Below, in pieces: positions 23,225-33,352 of a stretch of DNA of 64,000 nt. Source of the stretch: Acanthaster planci (taxonomy: Eukaryota; Echinodermata; Asteroidea; Valvatida; Acanthasteridae); contig NW_019091440.1 in the NCBI RefSeq assembly GCF_001949145.1, positions 1,081,539 to 1,145,538 of the forward strand, given 5' to 3'. How positions within the stretch are numbered: position 1 is the stretch's first letter; each line of letters starts with the position of its first letter. The notes under the pieces were generated by a model, which searched no databases, was not told the origin of the DNA, and was given only the letters and a program-made list of their open reading frames with translations. A program made the position numbers and the translations under genes.

Positions 23225-26200
23225 TTACATTCTAGTCCAAATATCACTCATTTTCTGTGGTATAGGATAATCAAACAATTCAAATTCCTGTTTGTATCGG
23301 TTGATAAGTTGTGGCAACAGATCAGGTGAAAGTTGGGAGTAAAATTCCTCCAGAACATCTGGACTGGAGCTGAATTTATGATGGGTCTCAGTTGATGGAA
23401 ATGTTTCCAATTTATCAATTCCAATCATCTTGAAGATGTACCTTGCATCTTCTGCAGCTGTTTCCACCTTACCAATGAAATCATACCACATCTGGCAGGG
23501 GTGGTACCAGTTAAATAGTGGGCGCCAGTGATAATCTCCTCCAGGGACTTCTTCATTTATCACCCATTTTGTGAATTCTTCAAATGTCGGTCTCCCTGAC
23601 CGAATTTCCATCTGTGTAGGATTCTTTCTATACTTCTGTATGATAGACATACCAATAGGCTGATAATACGGGAAGTGACGAAGTTCAACGTATTTATCCC
23701 GGTAAGCTGACAATAAACGTGCAAAGGGTTCACGCACAAACAAAATCTTCTTATAGTTCTGTAGCTTAGATATAAAAGTTTCATCCTCATAGTTCATCAT
23801 GGGATAGTCTCCCATCTTCTGTGATTGCCGAAATGCTGCACTGCCCTTAGCATAGAGAGAAATCATGACTTTACGCCAACTGAATGAAGCAGCTTTCAGT
23901 ACTCGGCAAATAATGAATTGATGATCGTTGTTAGCATATGCATGCTCATAATACTTCTTCCAAGAGAGTATCTCTTGACGATCTTGTTGGAAGTCTAACA
24001 GTGTTAGATTGTATTTACTTTGGCATTTTTGTCGGACTCTATCGTGTCGTTCCTGCTGCACATCTTCCATGCGCTGTAAAAACTCCTCTTCTGTTTCCTC
24101 CTCAGGTGGAATGACCTAGAAATAAGACAATCAGCTTGGTAAATAGAAATTTCTGTACTTTTTACCCCGGGCCACCTGACCACTGAATTTTTTTAATTTT
24201 TGAACGACCTTCTTGTCTTTGCAAAGGGATGTCTCAAATTGTGGCAATTGCTTGGACTTTTCAACATGGAAACTGCTCTGCTGATGCAAATCTTAAAAGG
24301 CTTCAATATTTCTGGTGTAGTTTAAATAAAGAATAAAAACAAAAAACTACAGGGAAGGAAAATTTAAGGAACTGCTTCGTTAAATATCAACAAGAAGCGT
24401 CACATGTTCTGCATACTGAGTATGCTAATGACTCAACAGCAAACCTGTTCTGAACAGAGTCTTCAAATATGGACATACATGTACCTTCCTTGTTTGTGCA
24501 GATCTATGTCCTTGTATTTCTCCAGATGAGTCAAGCTTTGGTTGTTGCAACTCCAAACTGTTAGCTGGTTGAGATACAATGGGTGGTTTCAGTCTTTCGG
24601 CAGGGTAGGCAGTCTGTCTGGACAAGATGATCGTAGGATTTCTGTCAGCAGTGTTGTCATCATGGGCAGCCTGATTTAGCATCACATTGGAATTTTTAGA
24701 GTCTACAACTGCAGAGTTGGCAAGTCTGATATCACCATGGCGATATGACTGGGCAGACCTTGATGTTTCCTGAACAGGTAAGACTCTGGCGTTGCCTCTT
24801 CCAGGATCTTCATTGTTTAAGAGATGGGTTTCATCCTGTCTTGGGAATTCTGCGTTCCCCGGTTCTACATTATGAACTCTAATCTTTTTAAGAGGCACTT
24901 TTTTATGCAGACGGGTGATGCCGTCTTCCTTGTGCACAACTGTTTCCATAGCAACTCCATCTATCTTTCCTCCATCAGGTTGGATGGCAGGAACATCTTT
25001 TTGTTTTTGTTCTTCTTCAAGCAGTGGATCTTCAGTCTCTACAAATGGAGTCCATCGGTTGATTGGCTTTTTATTAATGAGAGGGACATCCTTTGCCTGA
25101 GTTGCTGTCATAGCAACCATATTTGTCTTCTCTTCGGGATGCACACTGATTGGATGATTTTGTCTCTGAACTTTATCATGCTCATCCAGAGAAATATTTA
25201 TAACTGGATGAAGAATGAGAGCTTTGTTGGGAAAATCAGTGACGAGAGACACTTTTACGTGGCCTTCATCATGCAGGTCAGTCTCTAAAGACTCTTCTGT
25301 ATCCATGGCAACCACATTTGCCAATCCTTTATGAGCTACTTTGTTGACATGAGGCACAACATGAGATTGTCCTTTGTTAAGCTGATCAACTGCATTACCC
25401 TGTGCATACTGAGAGATTTTAAGAGGATTAACCTGCTGTCCCACCATCTCATTAGTTTTTACATTCTCTGATAACCCTTGTTTATTAGTCTTTGCTGTTA
25501 CCATAGCAACTTTGTATCTCTCTCCACCATGAAGGGGGGATTTTGGGGGATATGGAAAGTTGTTATCTTCTTCAAACAGTCCCATCTTGGCAGGCTTGTC
25601 TTTTTTCAAGTCATTTGCGTCATTCTGTTCATCTTGTGATGAGTAATCTGACGATTGAGAATAGGAGTCTTGGTCTTCCTGTCCTTCTTTACTGGAAAAC
25701 CTTCCATCATTCTCCACATTTTGATGAGGTACAGCTAAGAAGGAGACAGGATCCAACTGGTTTGAGATCTGAGTATAAGACTCAGAGCTGTCATCATCAT
25801 CATGAGAGGGAATTAAATCAGCCTCTGGTTTTTCTAAGTCATGATCTTGGGGATCGGCCATCTTTGGTTTTATTGCATCCACAATGGAGGAAGGGGGCCG
25901 CACGGCATGATAGTCATCATCAGCCTTAGCATTCAAGAGATCAGGTATGTTGGCAGCATAAGATGATTTCTGCTTGTTAGCAACATACAGTCGACTCTGC
26001 ACACTTGTTCCTTTTGAATCAAATCATAATAAAAATTTACACAGAGATGTGTACTTTTCCACAAAGCTGAAGTTCAACTCTTCCAACTCAATACAAGGTT
26101 TGTAAGCACCTGAATTGTGGTGACCTCAGTGACTTTGCTGAGACTGCTAGAAACTTCGTGGATCAACAATTTAGCCTTTTTAAAATCAGTACTAGTATCA

Positions 26201-26570
26201 AACAATTTTTTCTCACATTTCCAAAACCCCATTTTCAAGGGCCCCAATTATTTTTTTCTAGGGGCCACCAACAGGTGAAATTCCTTTCTGTGTAAGTAAA
26301 GTTTATCCAGTATGCCCTTTCTTAGGGGTAGGCAAAATTTGGGGCTTTTCACAAGCTTTTTGAGAGGGAAACAAAATGTTCCCCCAAATCATCTTTTTTT
26401 TTCACCATTCCACCTTCATGCTTTTTGAGACATCTGTGGGTCCACCAATGGTAATCCCACATGTACTTACCAGATCTAAAAAAAGACTTCCAGGTGATTA
26501 GGAACAAGATGACCACACCCACACCCCACAGAATAAAAAATCTTGGCTTCGTCACTTTGGGCAGCCTCAT
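23225..26570 (-). CDS. Golgi carbohydrate sulfotransferase (CHST8-14 type) with very long stem
   Basis: Exons 26471-26570, 24485-26010 and 23225-24115 join in phase to give about 838 residues. Residues 10-26 (FFILWGVGVVILFLITW) form one membrane anchor near the N-terminus, as in type II Golgi enzymes. Residues about 35-542, nearly all from one 1.5-kb exon, are a hydrophilic low-complexity stem. The catalytic domain follows. VLKAASFSWRKV around Lys616 fits the 5'-phosphosulfate loop, and FVREPFARLLSAYRDKY at 668-684 fits the 3'-phosphate site of the Sulfotransfer_2 family. These enzymes move sulfate from PAPS to sugars of chondroitin, dermatan or HNK-1 type glycans. The 5' loop reads LKAASFSW where relatives usually have a PKV(A/G)C(S/T)NW form, so it is divergent though the Lys remains. 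Family members are usually 300-420 residues, so this stem is exceptional. An acceptor at 26618-26619 implies a 5'UTR exon. Confidence 0.88.
24942..25510. promoter_or_regulatory. Four X-box-like (RFX) motifs inside the stem exon
   Basis: GTTACCATAGCAAC at 25497-25510 is a perfect fit to the RFX consensus GTNRCCATRGYAAC. GTATCCATGGCAAC (25299-25312) and GTTTCCATAGCAAC (24942-24955) each differ at one position. GTTGCTGTCATAGCAAC (25101-25117) is a spaced inverted repeat. They encode a recurring Val-Ala-Met in the protein stem on the minus strand. Spacing is about 198, 195 and 162 bp. Confidence 0.45.
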
Positions 26571-27794
26571 GATGGTAACAGTGACTTTTCAGGTCGTCCT
26601 TGGTTTGGCTTTGCAATCTATAAAAATGACGAATGGTTAACAGCCATGATTAATGAGGCCATAATGTTGCTAACCCTGCTTGCTCCCATGAACCTACCAG
26701 TAGATTAATACATGTACATTTACGCCCCCACGCCACCGTGCATGCCCCAACTATGGCCACAGCCCCAACCCCAAGTTGAGTTGGGACCAAGGCCATAGCC
26801 TAGGGCCTGTTTGTTTCACATCAGTGATCCGATGCTTGTTCACTGACAGTGACACAGAACCCGCCACCTACAGTAGATGTAATGCCAGTCACATTGATAC
26901 CAGTAGCCAGCTTTGGGATCACTGATCATGATTCAGATCCACGTGAAACAAACTGGCCAAGTGTTGTATGCATAACACCCTCTTGTGACCCGAGACAACG
27001 TACATGTACATGTAGCTCACAAAACTGTCACGGAGGAATGTGAATTAAGGTATCTCTTTTATTATTATCATTATCTTGTTTCTTCATGTTCTTTCCTCCA
27101 TGGTTTCTTTGGCTTCCTTCCAGACTCTTAGTCTTACATCCAGAACTGTAAAAACCTTACACTGTTAGTTCTGGAAGTACCCCCCCCCACACACATTATT
27201 CTACCATTCTACAAGACCCATCAGAACCATAGAATCATTCCATTTGTAAACAGTTCCATGCACAAACTTACCTACAGACGACCAACGTGTTGAAATCCTC
27301 GTCACTACATGTACATGTAGGCCCTTTGGCACAATCGGACTGTGCAATGCACGATCACTTTATTTCTTAACCTCCGAATCCTGACGTTAGTCTACATTTT
27401 CAGCTTCAACTAGTTATTTATTAGTTTCATATTTAATGCGTTAGCTCCGTACCTGAATGATGACAAACGTACAAAAAGTACGAAAAAATCAAGAAAAAGA
27501 CAAAAGGGATGGCTGTTTTTATTCTTATCTAGGTTCTAGGCCAATTTTGTGCAAGTTTGTGTGAAGTCTGACTACCGCTCTCGCCGCCAATGTAGTCTGG
27601 TGGTAGTCAAACACAAAATGCATATAACTCTGCGTACAACGGAGTCAGGATACCTGTCAGTTGTCACATGTACTTTTGTTTATCAACGAGTGCCACACTA
27701 CACAGTGACAGCTCTGTTTCCTTGTCAAAGATGTAAAAACTGTGGTATGAACTACATTCACTTGGAAAGTTGAATATCTGCTTAAAGTGGAATC
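26571..27794. promoter_or_regulatory. Shared upstream region between divergent sulfotransferase and HIKESHI
   Basis: The two genes are head to head, with start codons 1.2 kb apart. The region contains a likely 5'UTR portion of the sulfotransferase (26571-26617, behind an acceptor TTTTTATAG) and presumably a further 5'UTR exon plus both promoters. No CpG-dense core is obvious, and TACATGTA repeats occur near 27000 and 27310. A bidirectional promoter is an inference from the layout. Confidence 0.4.
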
Positions 27795-30587
27795 ATGTTT
27801 GGCTGCTTGGTTGCGGGTCGTCTGGTGAGAATCGTAATTTTCTTTGCCTTTGCAATGTCATGATGACGCATAATGCAAGTGACAACGATGAACGTGAAGA
27901 CGTGTATTACATTCACCTTCACGTGATGCGATATTCCCCGATATACGTACGCGTACACACGATCATGTACATGTAGCTGTTGGAGATGTACATGTGAATA
28001 CGTACATGTACCTGCGGCCGTAAGACCATAACGACAAGTACATGTACCAATGTGTCCAAAAATTATTAGAAGTAAACAATATTTCAGACGGTTTTTCTTT
28101 GATGCTTGATACATGTACCTGCAATGAATGATCATATGAATGATGACCACAAATGATGACAGTCATTACTACCCCCAGAAATGTGGGGTCCAATGTCTTC
28201 CCCGCTCCCACATCGGACCCCACAGTCCATCTGGGGATAAATCATTACTTACTAGGCCTCACTATACACTTTAATTTCAGCAACTTAAAATAGGCCTACA
28301 TGTAGGTGGTATGTAGGAAACAAACACATTTTTGGATTTGTGAAATTCAAAAAAACAAACCCACTTTACTCAAGAATTGAAGAAACGTTATTATTATTAT
28401 TCATTTCTGGTAATGACACCAAGGATTCCTCAAAAACGCCCCAGGCACTGTACATGTAGCTCGTAAGCCTGAGGAAACCTGTAGAGAAGAGACAATGAGA
28501 AGCAGTTGCAGTTTTAGAGGTGGGAGGAAAACCCCAGAGGAATATTCTGGGTAAAACCCACAGAATCATGTAGGGACTGAAAACCCAATTCACATGTGGA
28601 CTGGGCAAGGATTCGAACCCAGACCGCAGAGGTGAAAGGTTAGGAAAGAACCATTACGCCAACCCAACTCCCGTGTTCGTGTTCAAGTTTGGACAGAAAA
28701 AAAATGGATTTATGTCTGCCACTCAGACACAACTGTCAAACTGACATGATGTACATGTATTTTAACCCAAAAATGTTACAATCATCCATGGCAGCAATCA
28801 TTCTTAAGACATGTTAGGGCAAGCATCAATTTTTCCTGTATCTTTAATTATTCTGTTTTTTAATGTAAAGTGGTGGAATTTAAAAGACTGCGAGCATACC
28901 TTTTTGGTACATGTACATTGTACATACAGCATAGCCTACCGTTGCTCAATTATCAGGTTGAATGATCTTTTTGCATGATTCACCGATACATGTAGTTCTG
29001 CAATCAGGGAATCCATTTTTTTTCTAATTCATGGCTGTAAAGGATTATTTTGAAAACAGGAAGTAGGCCTTAAGTCCTAGATTTTGTACAGGAACAGCTA
29101 ATTGCACAACATGATTGCATGATATTGCTAATCAATTACTTGTAATTGAAACCAACATATGCACCGAGGCATTCACTGAGGCATTCAGAGTGGCTTTTTT
29201 TGCCTCACGTGTGCTGTCAAATATTCTTCCCAATCATCACTTTTTGTTTGTCGTGTCTTTTTTATGCAGGTTCAGACGGATATGCAACAAGTTGATCCAA
29301 CTCACTTTGTCTTCAACATTGAGAATGCAGATACCGTCAACCATATTGTAGTCTTCTTGACTGGTACAATGCCTTTTCCGGATGGCATGGGTGGTGCTAT
29401 TCACTTTAGTTGGCCATCGTCAGAGGGTGTTGCCTGGCGATTCTTGGGGTATATCACCAATGAAAAACCAAGCGCAATATTCAAGATTTCGGGCTTGAAG
29501 AAAGGTATAATATTCTCTAATAAGTAGGCCTAGCAATCAAATGAAGACTTCTGTGAGTTTCTTGATGAAACTCTTTTTTTTTCTGTGGAGCTCATAGTGC
29601 AGAATCAATGATGACCTTTTTGGCTGCTTTTTTCAATGTGGGATTTACATTTATGGTTTACACATACCTTTACAAGCAAAAATATATTCCTATGACAGCA
29701 ATACTCACTGGTTACCAGACACTAATGTACACCTGTCTGATATTTCTCTTTAACCTTTATTTTTTACTTTGGTATATCAGGGAGCATTTCCAATGACAAC
29801 CCGTTCATGCAAGTGATTCAACAAGGTCAACAGATGAACACCATGTCACAGATTGGTATTGCTGTGGAACCAATAACTCAGATAGCTCAACAAATACCAG
29901 CTGAAAACACACAGGTAGGAACTCGTGGACATTTCATTTGGAGGGAGCCACATTGGAGGACAGAGTTACCTGTCTAAGGGAGACTGATCAGCTCAGTTGC
30001 CATATTTAGATTGGGCCAAAGTTTATGGTTAGGTCCCATCCAATATCTAATTCTTTTTAGCTCTCTCTGGAAAGAATTGAACAATAACACCCAGGAGGCA
30101 TATGTGTAGCTCTTCACTTACTTTGTGACACTTATTCACAGACTTTAAAGGAAGTTATTAAGCCATGTCAGGACCATCAAATTTGATGGTGAGTTTAGAG
30201 ATATTAAAGAAGTTCCAAGGTTTCTTTAGCCTTTTCAAAAATTTATTTTATGAGGTTGCCCAATTGCCTTGGCTTAACCTTTTTACATGTGTACAAAGAA
30301 GTTTTAATTCCTAGTTTGGCGTTAACTAGCCCCTTGCATTAAATTTTCACCAGTTTTTTTCCTTTTTTTGGTGTTTCTCTTTACAGACATCCAATATGAG
30401 TAACTTTGCTGAATTTACAACCAAAATGTTAGAGAACTTTTACAATTATGCCTCATCTTTTGGCATCACTCAAGCTCATATGACTTCTCAACCTGACGTC
30501 ACCTGGGTGCCACTGACTGTACTCAACCAGTGGTATGAAAACTTCAAGAGGAAAATGACACAAAACACCAATTTCTGGAAAAGCTAG
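27795..30587 (+). CDS. HIKESHI: Hikeshi, HSP70 nuclear import carrier
   Basis: Four exons join in phase: 27795-27824 (MFGCLVAGRL), 29270-29504, 29781-29914 and 30387-30587 (TAG), giving 199 residues; the human protein has 197. Signature stretches include MPFPDGMGGAIHFSWP, GYITNEKPSAIFKISGLKKG, QIGIAVEPITQIAQQ and, near the end, NFYNYASSFGITQAHM and WYENFKRKM. Hikeshi carries ATP-bound HSP70 into the nucleus during heat stress by binding FG-nucleoporins. The FG-binding N-terminal beta domain and the C-terminal helical domain both look intact. The short 10-codon first exon ending after MFGCLVAGRL is a useful check on the start. AATAAA at 30855-30860 likely ends the transcript. A SINE lies in intron 1 (28372-28680, opposite strand). 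Confidence 0.96.
28372..28680 (-). mobile_element. tRNA-derived SINE, near full length
   Basis: On the minus strand the tRNA-like head has an A-box-like GGGTTGGCGTAATGG (28651-28665) and a perfect B-box GGGTTCGAATCC (28609-28620). A body follows that includes TGGGGTTTTCCTCCCACCTC, CTACAGGTTTCCTCAGGC and TTACGAGCTAC, then ACCAGAAATGAATAATAATAATAA as an AAT-repeat tail. It lies in HIKESHI intron 1. Related copies are at 11672, 46920 and 49875. Confidence 0.88.
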
Positions 30588-30854
30588 CTGCAAGTACAAA
30601 TCAGACTGGGATTTCTAACTGGAGAGACAATTTTTGTATCTCACATGTTTATTGCAAACCTGGACTGTGTATTTTTCTTGCTGTACAAATTGCTATTTGC
30701 CAATACAGTACTACGCAAAAGTAAAATAATTAGATTATTTTTATTGCGTTTCTGTTTTCAACCCATTATGATTCTGAAGTTTACATTTTCTGTATTTTGC
30801 TTAAAAGTTTAATCTCTGATAAGATAGAAGCTATCAATAGGAAAACATCTGTTG

Positions 30855-30860
30855 AATAAA
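30855..30860 (+). terminator. Polyadenylation signal for HIKESHI
   Basis: AATAAA 268 bp after the HIKESHI stop codon, in the expected strand and position. Confidence 0.65.
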
Positions 30861-30990
30861 ACCATAGGAATGGGCCCAAGAATTTTGTTTCACTAAGAAT
30901 GAACACATACAAGTATTGTGAACAAAAGTTAGATTAACTAAATGGTTGAGGTGCATACTCATCTGTGGACTCATCTGATTAACAATTCTA

Positions 30991-31135
30991 GCTGTAACGT
31001 ACCCCATCCCCAGGGTACAGGGTACCACAGCTGGAATGTACCCCCATCCCCAGGGTACCACAGCTGGAATGTACCCCATCCCCAGGGTACCACAGCTGTA
31101 ATGTACCCCATCCCCAGGGTACAGGGGACCACAGC
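30991..31135. repeat. Tandem repeat, about 35-45 bp unit, four copies
   Basis: Four units of the form GTACCCCATCCCCAGGGTAC plus ACAGCTGKAAT lie just past the HIKESHI polyadenylation signal. Two units (first and last) carry an extra ACAGGG. CCCCATCCCCAGGGTAC is nearly unchanged between copies, so the array is young or homogenised. Confidence 0.85.
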
Positions 31136-31193
31136 TTATCATGTGACAGTTGTTCAACTTGAAATGTTCCTGTCAATCAGAGTTTGTTCACTA

Positions 31194-31310
31194 AAAGTGC
31201 TTAGCATATTGCTGAGAGTAATGTGCTTAGCATAAGCCGATTGCAGTAATATGCTGAAAGTAATGTGCTTAGCATAAATTGATGGCGGTAATAAGTTGAG
31301 TGTAATGTAC
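31194..31310. repeat. Imperfect repeats around GTGCTTAGCATA
   Basis: Three imperfect copies of a segment with GTGCTTAGCATA, followed by ATTGC or GATGGCGG and GTAATRWGYTGA. The unit is about 45 bp. It is probably a decayed tandem repeat in the tail-to-tail gap between HIKESHI and MASTL. Confidence 0.6.
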
Positions 31311-33352
31311 ACCCTCTATGATGAGTGAATATGTAAATAGTACTCCGCCGAGAGTAGTTAATTGTGTGTATGAAGGTGTTAATCTTAACACCTGAACTGG
31401 CTCCCTTGATTTAAAGTACCTTAAATTTGTTCTTAGTTAATGAACATGAGAGCTTCTCTACAGTCTGACGGAACTAACAGAACTTACACACCACAGCCAT
31501 CTTCTATCCATGCACATACATGTAGAAGACAACTCTGGCGTCTTTATTCACCAACAATGAAAGAACTGAAAAAATCTAACACATGTAATGTATATCCAAT
31601 GGGAGAAAACCACTCCTTGTTAACTCACCCAGTTATGCTTGGTAACCCAATGGGTTGAAGTGCTCAGAATTCATTTACAAATTGAATTGCTTTCTCTCTG
31701 GTATGACCTGGATGACAAGCTCCTACAGAAATCTTACAGTACCTGATGTTATATAGTTTCTGTTTGTAAAAATATGCTTGATGGTATGTTGATGTCACCA
31801 AATACAGTTACATGTACACTTAAGCTACATGTACAAAAGCTTGTCATCAAGTCATTGATAAGGTTGTATGAAAAAACCAATAAAATGGAATTTCAGAACC
31901 TGTCCTACATTGTATGCACATTCACAAGAACAAATTTCACCTTGTTGAAGAGTTTTATCATATACACACCTACAGGTACCTAAAGCCTAAAGGTAGCACT
32001 AAATGACATAAAAGAACGTTCTGAATCACTATGTGATAATATTCAATTTCATTTGCAGTTTATATAGAGCCATAGTACTTCTGTGAAGTCTTCACTTGCC
32101 TTTTTTTAATAAAAAAAAATGCTCCAAAAGTTCCATAACCACGGCTGAGTTCTTTGCTTTAATCTGTATTCTTTTAATTTCTTTGATGTTGATTGATTTG
32201 TACCATGACCAGACAGGGATGATCACCCATAAAGGCTACACGTAACAGTATATGTAGTTTGTATGGAGCAAATTCCAAGTTCACTTGAAGATTCTGGTTC
32301 TAATTTTTATTTCAAAACTTTACATCCGTAATTGTCACTTAAATTAATAGTTTCCCCTCACATTTGACAAAATGTAATAATGTACACATCTCAGTGGAAA
32401 GTATTTGCAGTTTACATGTAGGTTAAGGTTAAACTTTGACCCGATAGAGATGACTCTCCGCAGCCATACAATATACATGTACACTGTACTGATATACACG
32501 TACACATGTAGACTAACCATATGCTGAGTCAATGATTCAGTTTCAAATTGATTGTACATGTACTTGTTCAAGTACCGGTAATTCTAACCAAAAGAAAAAT
32601 GATATACTCACCGAAACTGAAACTCTTCTGCATTATCTTTACAAAATACAGTTTGCAAAATATTTAGCCTTTACTTTATCTTTGGCCTACATGTACACCT
32701 GTGTAATCCTACATGTACTTTCAGAAGCATTTTTGATTTAAAATAAACCGTTAACAAAAACTGTAAGCAGATTTGCTTATCAAATTCTCAAAAAAAATCA
32801 GGTACATGTACATCAACCATATCAAGCAGGAACACTTTTTTTTGGCTCATATGCAACTGTCCTCAACATCTAATTAACATTAGAGCAACAGAGCTGTGCG
32901 GCAAAAGAGAATCACTCCTATAGTCTTAATTCATTTTCTGGTGAATTCAGAAGTAAATAATTGTTTATTTTTAATTGGAAAGATCACAAATTATTTAAAA
33001 AATATATTTGGTGCCTGTTATTGACATCCTAGTGTCATTCCTGACAACCCCCGCCCGAAATTTGTCCGTAGCATAAAAATGTTTATTGGCAAATCCAAAC
33101 ATTTGTAGAATGAAATGTAATTCTCTCTCCAAGTACATGTATCTACTAGTCATAAATAACCTAATTTAGGTAATTATTGTTATCAGTGAATAGAAATGTC
33201 ATACATCTTGGGTTATAAATCCACAGGTACAGCTAGGCTAAGTAATCTGATGAGATTTTTAGAAAGGGACAATTTGAGTTGGTCTTGTATTCATAGAACA
33301 TTTTGCATTGATCAGGTCATGTTCCCTCCATTCAGTTGGAGTATTAAGGAGC
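31311..33352. other. Intergenic and MASTL 3'UTR
   Basis: Tail-to-tail spacer between HIKESHI (+) and MASTL (-). TTTATT at 33082-33087 reads AATAAA on the minus strand and is a reasonable MASTL polyadenylation signal. TACATGTA repeats are frequent at 32480-32810. No gene was seen. Confidence 0.5.

Noticed and set aside
24824-25288. 154-codon plus-strand frame
   Set aside because: Antisense shadow of the sulfotransferase stem exon.
28601-28675. tRNA gene
   Set aside because: A and B boxes are present, but the sequence runs straight into the SINE body and lacks a paired acceptor stem, so it is the head of a SINE, not a tRNA gene.
30991-31135. CRISPR-like array
   Set aside because: Units are contiguous with no unique spacers and the setting is an animal genome. 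It is a simple tandem repeat.
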